Positions 49,436 to 59,678 of a stretch of DNA of 64,000 nucleotides are shown here, one piece after another. This DNA is from Bacteroidota bacterium. Its GTDB lineage: Bacteria > Bacteroidota > Bacteroidia > Chitinophagales > Chitinophagaceae. The stretch is from NCBI GenBank assembly GCA_018267965.1, contig JAFDXK010000002.1, positions 806,001-870,000 of the forward strand, written 5' to 3'. The notes under the pieces are model-generated. The model was not told the origin of the DNA, searched no databases, and saw only the letters and a program-made list of their open reading frames with translations. A program made the position numbers and the translations under genes. Numbering within the stretch: position 1 is the stretch's first letter; every line of letters begins with the position of its first letter.

Positions 49436-52111
49436 TTAACCTTCAAGTACAGGTGATAACCATTTAGTTGCTTCTTCAATACTCATGCCCTTACGTTTCG
49501 CATAGTCTTCCAGTTGGTCTTGTTGTATTTTGCCAATACCGAAATAAGTGCTTTCAGGATGGCTGAAATACCAACCACATACCGATGCACCGGGATACAT
49601 AGCCAATGACTCGGTGAGCTGTATATCAGCATTGTCTTGTGCCTTCAGCAAATCGAACAATTTATGTTTCTCTGTATGGTCTGGGCATGCAGGGTAGCCA
49701 GGCGCAGGACGGATACCTAAGTATTGTTCTTTTATCAGTTCTTCGTTGCCTAAATGTTCATCTTTTGCATAACCCCAGTATTCTGTACGTACTTTTTTAT
49801 GCAAAGCCTCTGCAAAGGCCTCTGCAAGACGGTCTGCAATTGCCTGTAACATGATTTTGTTATAATCATCGTGGCTGTCCGCAAAACGTTTTAAGTGTGG
49901 TTCAATACCATGTATAGAAACAGCAAACGCACCAACATGGTCATCAGTCACCGGGCTTACAAAATCTGCCAGTGAGAAATGAGGCTGGTTAGCAGCTTTC
50001 TTCTGCTGTTGGCGCAGCATCTCCAAATTATACAGGTGGTTGCCTTTGTCATCTTTTAATGCGATAGTGTCAGGTGCCGTTTTGTTAGCATTCCAGAAAC
50101 CAATGACACCTTTAGCTGTCAGCCATTTTTCAGCTACTATTTTATCGAGCAATGCATTGGCATCATTGTACAGCTTCGTAGCTTCAGTGCCTATTTTTTC
50201 ATCTGTAAGTATCGCCGGGAATTTGCCGTGCATTTCCCAGGTAATGAAGAAAGGCCCCCAGTCAATATACTGGCGTACGTCTGCAAGGTTATAATTGTCA
50301 AACACTTTTGTTCCTGTAAACTGCGGCACTGGTGGATGATAGTTGTCCCAATTGATTTTTACAGGGTTATTCTGAGCTTCTGCAAAAGAAATATATTCTT
50401 TTACAGCACGCTTGCTGGCAAAGTCTTCGCGCAGCTTTTTATATTCTGTATCTACATTTTCAAGGAAGCCTGTTTTTTGCTCTTTGCTTAGTAAACTACC
50501 AGCTACCGTTACACTACGGCTCGCATCTAATACATACACTACGCCATTATCATATTCAGGGGCAATCTTCACGGCTGTGTGTGTGCGTGATGTTGTAGCA
50601 CCGCCAATTAGCAAAGGCTGCTTCATGCCGCGACGTTTCATTTCCTTTGCAACGTGCACCATCTCATCCAACGAAGGGGTGATAAGTCCGCTAAGGCCTA
50701 TCATGTCCACATTCTCTTTCTGGGCAGTTTCTAATATTTTGTCAGCAGGCACCATCACTCCTAAGTCTATGATGTCATAGCCATTGCAGCCCAATACCAC
50801 GCCCACAATATTTTTACCTATATCATGCACATCACCTTTTACTGTTGCCATCAATACTTTGGCTGCACCGCCGGCTTGTGCATTAGGGTTATTCTTTTTT
50901 TCTTCTTCAATATATGGTGTTAACCATGCCACACTTTTCTTCATTACACGAGCACTCTTCACTACCTGTGGCAGAAACATTTTACCACTGCCAAACAAAT
51001 CACCTACTACATTCATTCCGTCCATCAAAGGGCCTTCTATTACCTCAAGCGGTCTGCTGTATTTCTGACGTGCTTCTTCCGTATCAATATCTATGTAGTC
51101 AGTAATTCCATTTACAAGGGCATGCTTCAAACGTTCTTCTACTGTATTATTACGCCATGCTTCATCTTTTATTTCTTCTTTGCCTTTTGCTTTTACTGTT
51201 TCAGCAAATGCAACCAACTTTTCTGTAGAATCAGGATGACGGTTCAATACTACATCTTCACACAACTCGCGAAGCTTCGGCTCTATTTCATCATACACTA
51301 CCAATTGCCCTGCATTAACGATGCCCATATCCATACCTGCTTTGATGGCATGATACAGAAATACACTGTGTATTGCTTCGCGCACGTGGTCATTACCTCG
51401 GAAAGAGAACGATACGTTACTTACGCCACCACTAACTTTAGTTAGTGGCATACGTTGTTTGATGATACGAGTAGCTTCAATAAAGTCTACTGCGTAGTTA
51501 TTATGCTCTTCAATGCCGGTAGCTACTGCAAATATGTTAGGGTCAAAGATGATGTCCTGTGGTTTAAAACCAACTTTTTCTGTAAGAATATTATAAGCTC
51601 TTTCGCATATTTCTACACGACGTTGTAATGTATCAGCCTGGCCGTATTCATCAAAAGCCATTACTATAACCGACGCACCAAAGCTTTTGCAAATAATAGC
51701 CTGCTCAATAAACTTCTCTTCACCTTCTTTAAGTGATATAGAGTTAACGATACATTTACCCTGTATGCATTTAAGCCCTGCAAGAATGATAGAGAACTTA
51801 GATGAGTCGAGCATGATGGGTATTTTGGCAATATCAGGCTCACTTTGCAAAAGGTTCACAAAAGTGGTCATGGCCTTTTCGCCATCCAGCAGGGCGTCAT
51901 CCATGTTGATGTCAAGCACCTGTGCACCATTTTCTACCTGCTGACGGGCAACAGATAATGCCTCCTCATACTTATTTTCCTTTATTAACCTTGCAAATTT
52001 TTTAGAGCCGGTAACATTGGTACGCTCGCCCACGTTCACAAAATTGGTCTCTGGGCGAACAATCAAAGGTTCCAGTCCACTTAATCGTAAAAACGGCCTT
52101 ATCTCAGACAT
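49436..52111 (-). CDS. metH: Cobalamin-dependent methionine synthase lacking the homocysteine-binding domain
   Basis: An 891-aa protein with three of the four MetH modules: pterin-binding ([17 protein letters not shown] near 24), cap plus cobalamin-binding ([11 protein letters not shown] near 420, His as lower cobalt ligand) and the SAM-dependent reactivation domain ([14 protein letters not shown] near 820). The N-terminal homocysteine/zinc domain of the 1200-aa enzyme is absent. In Bacteroidota that domain is usually a separate gene, which is not in this window. The frame is intact. Confidence 0.95.
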   Translation of the reverse strand: MSEIRPFLRLSGLEPLIVRPETNFVNVGERTNVTGSKKFARLIKENKYEEALSVARQQVENGAQVLDINMDDALLDGEKAMTTFVNLLQSEPDIAKIPIMLDSSKFSIILAGLKCIQGKCIVNSISLKEGEEKFIEQAIICKSFGASVIVMAFDEYGQADTLQRRVEICERAYNILTEKVGFKPQDIIFDPNIFAVATGIEEHNNYAVDFIEATRIIKQRMPLTKVSGGVSNVSFSFRGNDHVREAIHSVFLYHAIKAGMDMGIVNAGQLVVYDEIEPKLRELCEDVVLNRHPDSTEKLVAFAETVKAKGKEEIKDEAWRNNTVEERLKHALVNGITDYIDIDTEEARQKYSRPLEVIEGPLMDGMNVVGDLFGSGKMFLPQVVKSARVMKKSVAWLTPYIEEEKKNNPNAQAGGAAKVLMATVKGDVHDIGKNIVGVVLGCNGYDIIDLGVMVPADKILETAQKENVDMIGLSGLITPSLDEMVHVAKEMKRRGMKQPLLIGGATTSRTHTAVKIAPEYDNGVVYVLDASRSVTVAGSLLSKEQKTGFLENVDTEYKKLREDFASKRAVKEYISFAEAQNNPVKINWDNYHPPVPQFTGTKVFDNYNLADVRQYIDWGPFFITWEMHGKFPAILTDEKIGTEATKLYNDANALLDKIVAEKWLTAKGVIGFWNANKTAPDTIALKDDKGNHLYNLEMLRQQQKKAANQPHFSLADFVSPVTDDHVGAFAVSIHGIEPHLKRFADSHDDYNKIMLQAIADRLAEAFAEALHKKVRTEYWGYAKDEHLGNEELIKEQYLGIRPAPGYPACPDHTEKHKLFDLLKAQDNADIQLTESLAMYPGASVCGWYFSHPESTYFGIGKIQQDQLEDYAKRKGMSIEEATKWLSPVLEG

Positions 52112-52170
52112 TAGTTAGATATATATTCAAAACGCTTGCAAAGGTAATATAATGGGAGCTACTATGCACT

Positions 52171-52195
52171 AAAAATGCCCTCATAAAGGGCATTT
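52171..52195 (-). terminator. Hairpin terminator of the 137-aa lipoprotein gene
   Basis: AAATGCCCT pairs with AGGGCATTT (52173-52195) around a 5-nt loop, with TTTTTA on the minus strand after it. It lies 24 bp beyond the stop at 52220 and upstream of metH, so metH has its own promoter. Confidence 0.7.
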
Positions 52196-52219
52196 CATAC
52201 ATATTTTATACATATTGGT

Positions 52220-52633
52220 TTATTTGTCGGGCATGGCGCTCACTATGTCTATCGCTACTGAAGATGTGCCTTTAGGCTTTTTCATCTTGAATTTGAAAGA
52301 AACAGTAGACCCGGGCTTTATGATGTCATTCACTGTTTTTATGGCTTTTTCAATGGTACTGCCTGATTGGTCTTTGAAGGTAATTTTTACTTCCACATCT
52401 TTAAATGATGCCAGTGTAGCTTTATTGTTTATTTCACCTTCTATTACTTCCTGGTTCAGCAAGTTGACATGGTTGTCTCCTGTTACACGCAGAAATTGCA
52501 AGGGGTTCTCGCGTTCCGTTTCTTCCAGCGATTTTTTGCCGGCTTCGTATTTTTCTGAAGGTCTTTCGGTATTTGCAGAGTTACATGCAGCAAATGATAG
52601 AGCCGCTAATGAATAGATGAGTATTCGTTTCAT
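52220..52633 (-). CDS. Lipoprotein of unknown function
   Basis: A 137-aa protein with a lipobox (A-A-L-S-F-A-A-C-N near 17). A charged helix follows to about 45, then a compact beta-sandwich-like part: V-I-E-G-E-I-N-N-K-A-T-L-A-S-F-K-D-V-E-V-K-I-T-F and I-I-K-P-G-S-T-V-S-F-K-F-K-M. This F-K-D-V-x-V-x-x-x-F...P-G-x-x-x-x-F pattern resembles FxLYD-type small domains. No function is known. Confidence 0.7.
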   Translation of the reverse strand: MKRILIYSLAALSFAACNSANTERPSEKYEAGKKSLEETERENPLQFLRVTGDNHVNLLNQEVIEGEINNKATLASFKDVEVKITFKDQSGSTIEKAIKTVNDIIKPGSTVSFKFKMKKPKGTSSVAIDIVSAMPDK

Positions 52634-52754
52634 AATATGAAAATAGGATAATCGTTTGAAATTTAATGCTTTAAAAGATTAAAAAATCACCCTAAATGAG
52701 TGTCTTACAAATAGCTAAATAAAGTACATTGCGATACATCTGCTATCACTGAAT

Positions 52755-54197
52755 ATGCTATTTAACTCTTTACAGTTTTTTCTTTTTTTCCCGATTGTAA
52801 CCCTGGTTTATTTTTTGTTGCCGCATAAATGGAGATGGTTACATCTTTTAATTGCCAGCTGTGTGTTTTACATGGCGTTTATCCCTATTTATATACTTGT
52901 CTTGTTTTTTACGATAATTATTGATTACATAGCAGGAAGAGTCATAGAAGGAGCAGAGGGTAAAAAAAGAAAGCTACTACTGATTATGAGCCTTGTTTCT
53001 AATATAGGCGTGCTGGCAGTATTTAAATACTATAACTTCTTTATCGGTAACATCAACGATTTATTCGGAGGAAGCGAGGCATTACTCCCTTTACTAAATA
53101 TTGCTCTTCCGATAGGGTTATCCTTTCACACTTTTCAGGCAATGAGCTATACTATAGAGGTGTATCGTGGCAATTATAAAGCAGAAAGGCATTTGGGTAT
53201 CTATGCACTATATGTGATGTTTTACCCCCAGTTGGTTGCCGGACCTATTGAGCGTCCGCAAGGATTGTTAAAACAATTACATGAGAAAAAATATTTTGAA
53301 TACGACAATGTAACCACAGGATTGAAACTCATGATGTGGGGTTTGTTTAAAAAAGTAGTGATTGCTGACCGCTTAGCACTTATTGTAGACCCTGTATATC
53401 AACATCCGCAAGCACATAGTGCAGTTGATTTATTAGTAGCTACATTCTTTTTTGCTTTTCAGATTTTCTGTGATTTTTCTGGCTATACTGATATAGCAAT
53501 TGGTGCTGCCCGTGTAATGGGTTTCAAGTTGATGAAGAATTTTAATCGCCCATACCATGCACAAAGTATTGCCGATTTCTGGAGCCGTTGGCATATCTCA
53601 CTGTCAACATGGTTTCGCGATTACGTATACATTTCGTTGGGTGGCAACAGGGTAAGTATACCACGCTGGTATTTTAATATTATGCTGGTATTTCTTATCA
53701 GCGGTTTCTGGCATGGAGCTAACTGGACATTTATAGCCTGGGGCGCATTACATGGCATTTATTATTTGTCAGGTGCCGTCATTCAAAAAACAAGAAAAGC
53801 TATTGGAAGAGAAGCAAATAACAAAGCTTCGTTGCTAAGAAAAGGCATAAACATATTTGTTACTTTTTGGCTGGTTACAATTGCATGGGTGTTTTTCAGG
53901 GCAAACAATGTAAACGATGCTTTTTTTATTTTAAAACAATTCCCCGCTGCAGTGCACAATGTGTATTCATGGGTAATTGGTGTTGATGGAATCATGATAC
54001 ACAAAGAATGGCCGGCTGCATTTATTGCAGTAGCATTTTTGGAATTAGTACACGTGGTACAAGCTAAATGGAATGTATTGACGTTGATTAGCCGCAGCCC
54101 AGTTTATGTGCGATGGGCAACATACTATATGCTATTGCTGGCACTTGTATTTTTTGGTGTTTGGGATCATAGACAATTTATATACTTCCAGTTTTAA
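52755..54197 (+). CDS. MBOAT-family O-acyltransferase, AlgI-like
   Basis: A 480-aa membrane protein with about 11-12 helices and MBOAT hallmarks: P-L-L-N-I-A-L-P-I-G-L-S-F-H-T-F-Q-A-M-S-Y near 120, P-Q-L-V-A-G-P-I-E-R near 156, D-F-S-G-Y-T-D-I-A-I-G near 240 and the catalytic His in F-W-H-G-A-N-W near 320. It matches alginate O-acetylase AlgI and DltB-type proteins, which pass acyl groups across the membrane onto extracellular polymers. The SGNH-like partner gene starts 5 bp downstream, the usual arrangement for such systems. Confidence 0.92.
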   Translation: MLFNSLQFFLFFPIVTLVYFLLPHKWRWLHLLIASCVFYMAFIPIYILVLFFTIIIDYIAGRVIEGAEGKKRKLLLIMSLVSNIGVLAVFKYYNFFIGNINDLFGGSEALLPLLNIALPIGLSFHTFQAMSYTIEVYRGNYKAERHLGIYALYVMFYPQLVAGPIERPQGLLKQLHEKKYFEYDNVTTGLKLMMWGLFKKVVIADRLALIVDPVYQHPQAHSAVDLLVATFFFAFQIFCDFSGYTDIAIGAARVMGFKLMKNFNRPYHAQSIADFWSRWHISLSTWFRDYVYISLGGNRVSIPRWYFNIMLVFLISGFWHGANWTFIAWGALHGIYYLSGAVIQKTRKAIGREANNKASLLRKGINIFVTFWLVTIAWVFFRANNVNDAFFILKQFPAAVHNVYSWVIGVDGIMIHKEWPAAFIAVAFLELVHVVQAKWNVLTLISRSPVYVRWATYYMLLLALVFFGVWDHRQFIYFQF

Positions 54198-54202
54198 GAA
54201 TA

Positions 54203-55141
54203 ATGAAAAGATTTCTGTTTAAACTCCTGCTGTTTCTTGCGCCTTTGGTAGCATGTGGCATTTATATGGAAGTGAAATTGTCACAGTTGCCCAATACTTA
54301 TAGCAAAAAGAAAACAGATTTTGAAAAGAAGATGCAAGATGTTAATGTGCTGGTATTAGGTACGTCTCATGCATTACATGATATCAATCCTCAATATTTT
54401 TCATACAATGGGTTTAATCTCGCCAATGCAAGCCAGACATTGTATTACGATAAGGAGTTGGTGTTTCGGTATATTGATTCTATGCCTAAACTGAAGGTGG
54501 TTATGCTGACAATGAATTACTATTCGTTTTTTGCAAAGTTGTCAGAAACCCATGAAGCGTTTCGTTGTTTCTTTTATAGCACCTATTGGAATATTGATGA
54601 ACCCGGATTGCCTAGATGGGATATGAAAAGGTATTCTAAAATAGCTTTATACACTCCGGAAACATCTTTGGGTTTTGCATTTAAAGGGTTCAAGGTTGAC
54701 CTTACCCAAAATCTCAATGCACTGGGTTACCTGGCTTATGATACGGTGAATAACCTGAAAAATATCTCTTATAAAGAAGGTGCCAAACGTGTGGAACTTT
54801 ACCGCAGGATGATGAAAGATGAACACCTAATTGAAAATAAAACCTATTTATCAGACCTTGTTACTACACTAAGAAGAAGGGGTGTCTTGGTGTATATCAT
54901 TAATACTCCTGTGTACAAGACTTTTACTCGGTTTTGTGACCCTGCAGTTCTTGAAGGGAACAGTGCAACCATTAAATATATTTGCCGTATTGCGAATTGC
55001 AAATATCTTGATTATTCAAACGATCCACGTTTTGATATCAGTGACTTTTACGATAATGACCATCTCAATGACCGTGGCGCTACTAAATTTAGCCTTATAC
55101 TTGACAATGAGATATTGAAGACTGTAAATTTTAACCGTTAA
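54203..55141 (+). CDS. SGNH-like membrane-anchored partner of the MBOAT protein
   Basis: A 312-aa protein with one N-terminal membrane helix (L-L-L-F-L-A-P-L-V-A-C-G-I-Y). It carries an AlgJ/AlgX-like SGNH layout: V-L-V-L-G-T-S-H-A-L-H-D-I near 50 (block I, nucleophile Ser), N-A-S-Q-T-L near 75, and D-N-D-H-L-N-D-R-G-A near 293 holding the Asp-x-x-His pair. It would place acetyl groups, supplied by the MBOAT protein, on an extracellular polysaccharide. Its 3' end overlaps ligA by 11 bp. Confidence 0.8.
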   Translation: MKRFLFKLLLFLAPLVACGIYMEVKLSQLPNTYSKKKTDFEKKMQDVNVLVLGTSHALHDINPQYFSYNGFNLANASQTLYYDKELVFRYIDSMPKLKVVMLTMNYYSFFAKLSETHEAFRCFFYSTYWNIDEPGLPRWDMKRYSKIALYTPETSLGFAFKGFKVDLTQNLNALGYLAYDTVNNLKNISYKEGAKRVELYRRMMKDEHLIENKTYLSDLVTTLRRRGVLVYIINTPVYKTFTRFCDPAVLEGNSATIKYICRIANCKYLDYSNDPRFDISDFYDNDHLNDRGATKFSLILDNEILKTVNFNR

Positions 55142-57221
55142 GGCCTGCTAAGCTCATAAACTCTTCTTCTGTCAATATAGCTACAGTACCCAGCTTCTTG
55201 GCTTTCTCCAGTTTACTACCTGCATCTTCACCAACAACCAGGTAGTTGAGTTTACTGCTGACGCCACCTAATATGCTTCCACCTTTTTCTTCTACGAGTG
55301 CTTCTGCATCGCTACGTTTAAATCGACTGAGTGTGCCTGTAAACAAGAATGTTTTGCCAGCTAATTCTCCACTGGCAGGTGCTGCTTTTTTTTGATTGGT
55401 AAGGTTTACCCCTGCTTGTTCCAGCAAGTCTATCATGTGCCTGTTTTCAGGAGTATGAAAAAAGTGCATGACCGTTGCTGCTACTTTAGGACCCACATCT
55501 TCAAGCGCTAAAAGCATCTCTTCGGTATAGTCATATAAATCGCGGATATGGTCTACAGCATTGGCCAGTGTTTTTGCCATGGTTTCGCCTACATGACGTA
55601 TGCCCAAACCATATATCACACGATTAAGGGGTTGTTGTTTAGAATTATCAATCGCAGTTTGCAGATTCGTTATTGATTTAGAACCAAACCCGCCAAGCTT
55701 GGCCACTTCTTCCCAATTGATGGTATATATTCCCGGTATGTTTTTAAGTAATCCCAACTCATAAAACTTACGCACATTGGCATCGCCCATATTGCGTATA
55801 TCCATAGCATCTTTGCTGGCAAAGTGTATGATACGCTCTACTACTTGCGCAGGGCAACTGATGTTGATACAGCGCCATACCGCCTCTTCTTCCGGCTTTT
55901 CTAAGGCTTCATTACAGATAGGGCAGTGCGTAGGGAATACAATATCTTCTTCAGTGCCATTACGTAATTCGCTGAGTGGTTTAACAATGTACGGTATCAC
56001 ATCCCCGGCTCGTTCTACTAACACTGTATCACCAATATGAAGGTCTTTTTCACGCACTACGTCTTCATTGAACAACGATATAGAACTAACCGTTACGCCA
56101 CCTATAGGCACCGGTTCAATTTTAGCTACAGGTGTTACAGAGCCCGTACGCCCCACCTGGAACTCTACACGCAACAACTTACTGGTAGCTTGCCTTGCCT
56201 TGAATTTATAAGCTACAGCCCATCGCGGGTGGTGGCTGGTCATACCCATCTTGTCCTGCATATCAAAACTGTTCACTTTGATAACAAGCCCGTCTACTTC
56301 GTATGCAAGGTCATCACGATGTTGTTCAAATTCAGCACAATAATTAATTACATCGTTGATGTTGTTAAATCTTTTCATCTCCTTTACAGGAGTAGGGAAA
56401 CCGAGTTGATATAGCCAGTTCAATGAATCGTAGTGTGTATGAAGCATATCCGGCGTGCCATCACTAGTATAATAGCTGATATGGTACAGAATAGCTGATA
56501 GTTTACGTTTACTTACTTCTTTTGGGTCCAGTATGCGTAGAGTGCCGGATGCAGCGTTGCGTGGATTGGCTAATGGTGCTAATCCTTCCGCAGCACGTTG
56601 TGCATTGTATTCTGCAAACACATCTTTATGTATCACTACCTCACCACGAATCTCTATCTGGTTCACATTGCTTTTGGCAAATGCTGCAGATAAAGGAATA
56701 GAACGTATTTGCCTGATGTTAGTTGTTATTTCTTCGCCCATTACACCGTCACCACGAGTAGCACCACGTACCAACGTTCCATTCTCATATATCAATGAGA
56801 TACTTGCGCCATCATATTTAGGCTCTACGCAATATTCAATATTCTCTGTGCCTGCAAATTCTTTACATTTTCTGTCCCAGTCTAATAAATCATCTGCATT
56901 GTATGTATTATCTAGGCTCAGCATAGGTACCAGGTGGCTTACCGTCGGGAAACGTTCACTCAATCCTTTTGCTACACGTTGGGTAGGAGAGTCGGCAGAT
57001 ACATGTTCGGGATATTGACCTTCTAAATGAGTTAACTTTTTAAATAGAGTATCGTATTCAAAATCAGCCAGCACAGGTTCGCTTTGTACGTAGTATTTCC
57101 AATCAGCATAATTAATTACCTCGCGCAATTGCTGAATGGTTTCTTCAAGATTACTGCTGTCTGCACTCAATAGTGTCTTTGCCTGTTGGTATAAACGCTG
57201 TTCGTCCTGTGCCGTATACAT
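55131..57221 (-). CDS. ligA: NAD-dependent DNA ligase
   Basis: A 696-aa replication/repair ligase of normal length. The adenylated Lys135 lies in E-P-K-Y-D-G-A-S. In order it has domain Ia and the nucleotidyltransferase, an OB-fold (V-G-R-T-G-S-V-T-P-V-A near 352), a four-Cys zinc finger (C-P-I-C ... C-I-N-I-S-C-P-A-Q near 415-440), helix-hairpin-helix repeats and a C-terminal BRCT domain (L-A-G-K-T-F-L-F-T-G-T-L). Start ATG 57221. Confidence 0.96.
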   Translation of the reverse strand: MYTAQDEQRLYQQAKTLLSADSSNLEETIQQLREVINYADWKYYVQSEPVLADFEYDTLFKKLTHLEGQYPEHVSADSPTQRVAKGLSERFPTVSHLVPMLSLDNTYNADDLLDWDRKCKEFAGTENIEYCVEPKYDGASISLIYENGTLVRGATRGDGVMGEEITTNIRQIRSIPLSAAFAKSNVNQIEIRGEVVIHKDVFAEYNAQRAAEGLAPLANPRNAASGTLRILDPKEVSKRKLSAILYHISYYTSDGTPDMLHTHYDSLNWLYQLGFPTPVKEMKRFNNINDVINYCAEFEQHRDDLAYEVDGLVIKVNSFDMQDKMGMTSHHPRWAVAYKFKARQATSKLLRVEFQVGRTGSVTPVAKIEPVPIGGVTVSSISLFNEDVVREKDLHIGDTVLVERAGDVIPYIVKPLSELRNGTEEDIVFPTHCPICNEALEKPEEEAVWRCINISCPAQVVERIIHFASKDAMDIRNMGDANVRKFYELGLLKNIPGIYTINWEEVAKLGGFGSKSITNLQTAIDNSKQQPLNRVIYGLGIRHVGETMAKTLANAVDHIRDLYDYTEEMLLALEDVGPKVAATVMHFFHTPENRHMIDLLEQAGVNLTNQKKAAPASGELAGKTFLFTGTLSRFKRSDAEALVEEKGGSILGGVSSKLNYLVVGEDAGSKLEKAKKLGTVAILTEEEFMSLAGLNG

Positions 57222-57248
57222 AGGACAAAGAAAGTTGGTATAAAGGAA

Positions 57249-57869
57249 TTACCCAAAGATTTTTTCCCATTCACCTGCACCTTCACGTATCAGTTCAGGT
57301 TCCCCTGACGTGCAGTCGATAACTGTAGATGGTACAATACTGCCAATACCGCTGTCAATAACGATGTCTACCTTATCCTCAAATATTTCGTGCATGATGA
57401 GAGGGTCAGTATAATATTCAACTTCATCATCCATGGGCAATGATACACTCATAATAGGGTTACCTAATTGCTTCACGAGTTCATGACATACTTTATTGTC
57501 AGGCACACGTATACCCACTGTATCTTTTTTTGTCTTTAGCATCTTAGGTACCAGCTTGCTGGCTTCAAGGATAAATGTATAAGGACCGGGGAGGCTCTTT
57601 TTCAACAAGCGAAATATCGGAGTATCGATGCTTTTGGCATAATCACTGATGTGGCTCAGGTCGCTGCATACAAAAGAAAATTGTGCTTTTTTCGGATCGA
57701 TATTTTTGATTCGACAAATGCGTTCTATTGCCTCAACATTATATATATCGCAGCCTAAACCGTAAATCGTGTCTGTTGGATAAATAATAACCCCGCCATT
57801 ATGCAGGCAGTCTACAACAGTCTTGATATTTCTTTGCTGCGGATCTTTGGGGTGAATTGATAATAACAT
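57249..57869 (-). CDS. Sua5/YciO/YrdC-family threonylcarbamoyl-AMP synthase-like protein
   Basis: A 206-aa YrdC-domain protein, with V-I-I-Y-P-T-D-T-I-Y-G-L-G-C-D at 28-42, R-I-C-R-I-K-N-I-D-P-K-K near 52, P-G-P-Y-T-F-I-L near 95, V-G-I-R-V-P-D near 118 and S-T-V-I-D-C near 188. The family makes threonylcarbamoyl-AMP for the t6A modification of ANN-reading tRNAs. It is closer to YciO in length; whether it is the essential enzyme or the YciO paralog was not settled. It is 27 bp past the ligA start on the same strand. Confidence 0.87.
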   Translation of the reverse strand: MLLSIHPKDPQQRNIKTVVDCLHNGGVIIYPTDTIYGLGCDIYNVEAIERICRIKNIDPKKAQFSFVCSDLSHISDYAKSIDTPIFRLLKKSLPGPYTFILEASKLVPKMLKTKKDTVGIRVPDNKVCHELVKQLGNPIMSVSLPMDDEVEYYTDPLIMHEIFEDKVDIVIDSGIGSIVPSTVIDCTSGEPELIREGAGEWEKIFG

Positions 57870-57889
57870 AACCTGTATGTAAATATAAG

Positions 57890-58426
57890 TTATAACAACA
57901 AATGAACTGCATTTGTTGCAAGCTCTAATCGTTCTTTTTCATTCCCCTTAACAGACGCCCATGGTACCCCTGATTGAATAACTATATCCCTGTACAGATT
58001 ATAAAAATATGCTCTCTCATGCGGCAAGGGATGCTCCCTTAGGGGGTCTTCCTGCCAGGGGATATCAATATTGGTAAGCAAGTACAGATCATATCTGCGT
58101 TTTGCTATCTCTTCCAATATCCATTTGTGGCATCTGCCGTAACTGGCTTCACTCCATACCTTCAACACATATAAGTCTGTATCACAAACAAGATATTTGT
58201 TTGCACGGACAGCATACTCGTTTTCAGACTCAATCTGTCCTTTCGCTATAGCAAGTAAATCAACTTCAGTATAGTTGTGTCCAAGTGTTTCTAAATAGCC
58301 ACGGGCATATTCAGGCACCCAAACGGTATGCAAAGCATTAGCAAGTTGTTCACTCAATGTGCTTTTGCCTGTTGATTCAGGACCAATCACCACTATTTTT
58401 TTGAGCTCATTCAACCCGGGCACCAT
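57890..58426 (-). CDS. NadR-like nicotinamide riboside kinase (AAA ATPase domain)
   Basis: A 178-aa P-loop protein with Walker A G-P-E-S-T-G-K-S-T at 15-23, V-P-E-Y-A-R near 37, L-V-C-D-T-D-L near 80 and D-L-Y-L-L-T-N near 112. This is the kinase domain of NadR, here without the NMN adenylyltransferase half. It phosphorylates nicotinamide riboside. Its ATG overlaps the preceding PAP2 gene by 20 bp, and pnuC lies upstream in the same unit, a clear riboside-salvage group. Confidence 0.85.
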   Translation of the reverse strand: MVPGLNELKKIVVIGPESTGKSTLSEQLANALHTVWVPEYARGYLETLGHNYTEVDLLAIAKGQIESENEYAVRANKYLVCDTDLYVLKVWSEASYGRCHKWILEEIAKRRYDLYLLTNIDIPWQEDPLREHPLPHERAYFYNLYRDIVIQSGVPWASVKGNEKERLELATNAVHLLL

Positions 58427-59036
58427 TTGCCTGTTTAGTTTTTCGTTTCAAAAGCCATTGTTGTCCTTTGTATGCTATAAATGCAGACCCTGCACCTACC
58501 ACAGCACCTACCAATACATCACTGGGGTAATGCACGCCAAGATACAGCCGTGAATAACCCACTGCTCCTGCCCATAAATATGCAGGAGCTATCACATACC
58601 ATTTAGGGTATTGCAAGCTGATGGATGTGGCAGCCGAAAAAGCAAAGCTGGTATGTCCTGAAGGCATAGAGTTACTGGTGTAGTACTCATAGGGAACAAT
58701 GTCCGGGTGGTCTATGAATGGCCTGTTCCTGTTAACAGTGTGTTTGATACCATAAGTAACAACAGTATTGATACCTATACCCGCTAAAGTCTGAATCCCA
58801 TTATACAATGCTTGTTTATCGTGTCTGGCAAAACCATATATCAATTCTCCTGCTGGTATGCAAAATCCAACAGCATAATGTGTATTACTGATACCCTTCA
58901 TTATACCATCTGCATTGCGGGATTGATTGCTGTGTATGCTGCGAAGCCAGTTAATATCTGTTTGCGCAAATGATAGGTTGACAAATAATAACAATGTCAG
59001 GAGGCAAGCTGCTGTTCGCGATACAATTTTTTCCAT
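58407..59036 (-). CDS. PAP2-family phosphatase
   Basis: A 209-aa membrane or exported phosphatase with a signal-like N-terminus (A-C-L-L-T-L-L-L-F-V-N-L-S-F-A-Q). All three catalytic motifs are visible: K-H-T-V-N-R-N-R-P near 108, P-S-G-H-T near 135 and S-R-L-Y-L-G-V-H-Y-P-S-D near 183. It is nested between pnuC (40-bp overlap) and the NadR-like kinase (20-bp overlap). PAP2 enzymes dephosphorylate lipids or small phosphates outside the cytoplasm; here NMN-to-riboside conversion before uptake is an attractive but unproven role. Confidence 0.9.
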   Translation of the reverse strand: MEKIVSRTAACLLTLLLFVNLSFAQTDINWLRSIHSNQSRNADGIMKGISNTHYAVGFCIPAGELIYGFARHDKQALYNGIQTLAGIGINTVVTYGIKHTVNRNRPFIDHPDIVPYEYYTSNSMPSGHTSFAFSAATSISLQYPKWYVIAPAYLWAGAVGYSRLYLGVHYPSDVLVGAVVGAGSAFIAYKGQQWLLKRKTKQANGARVE

Positions 59037-59614
59037 CTGAAGTAACCGAAGATAGCAACAATAAAAAGAAATAGCGTAAGGCAGGCTGTAAGTGGTAATT
59101 GTTTGTATACCAAAAGAGGTATGGCAAAAATGTTCGACAGGTTCAGCAACAGCCAGTTCTCAATTTTTCGTTTAGCCAGTAACCACATACCCGCCCATGC
59201 GGTTGCAGATACCCAGCTATCCCAAACAGGAACAGTAGAGGATGTGAAACGGTGTAATATGATATATGTTATAAGCCATCCAACGCCAACTATAGCAATG
59301 GTAGTGCTCCAGTCTTTTTTGTTGTTGTGAGTTACCGGTAATGGCGGTTCATTTTTTCTTTTTATCCAATGATACCAACCATAAACACTCATAACAAGAT
59401 AATATACATTCAAGCCTGATTCGGCATAGAGCCCCGCATCGGACATTATATATATATATATTATTGTGCTGATGATACCTGTGGGATATAGTAAAACATT
59501 ATTGCGTTGAGCAAGCAATACTTCGGCTACGCCCATAATAACAGCTATCCATTCTAATCGAGGTGTTTTCTGCACCTGCTGCGTAAATAAACTAAGCCAG
59601 TCCTGATTGTTCAT
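58997..59614 (-). CDS. pnuC: Nicotinamide riboside transporter PnuC
   Basis: A 205-aa membrane protein with seven helices and PnuC features: E-W-I-A-V-I-M-G-V-A-E-V-L-L-A near 17, S-G-L-N-V-Y-Y-L-V-M-S-V-Y-G-W-Y-H-W-I-K-R-K near 65-85, W-D-S-W-V near 130 and W-L-L-A-K-R-K-I-E-N-W near 146. It imports nicotinamide riboside. The ATG at 59614 is used; a TTG three codons earlier is possible. It is the first gene of the salvage group. Confidence 0.9.
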   Translation of the reverse strand: MNNQDWLSLFTQQVQKTPRLEWIAVIMGVAEVLLAQRNNVLLYPTGIISTIIYIYIMSDAGLYAESGLNVYYLVMSVYGWYHWIKRKNEPPLPVTHNNKKDWSTTIAIVGVGWLITYIILHRFTSSTVPVWDSWVSATAWAGMWLLAKRKIENWLLLNLSNIFAIPLLVYKQLPLTACLTLFLFIVAIFGYFRWKKLYREQQLAS

Positions 59615-59678
59615 GCGTTGCAAATGTATAAAAGCAACTCATGCCATCTATTGAATGAAAAATGTATATGAATGTATT

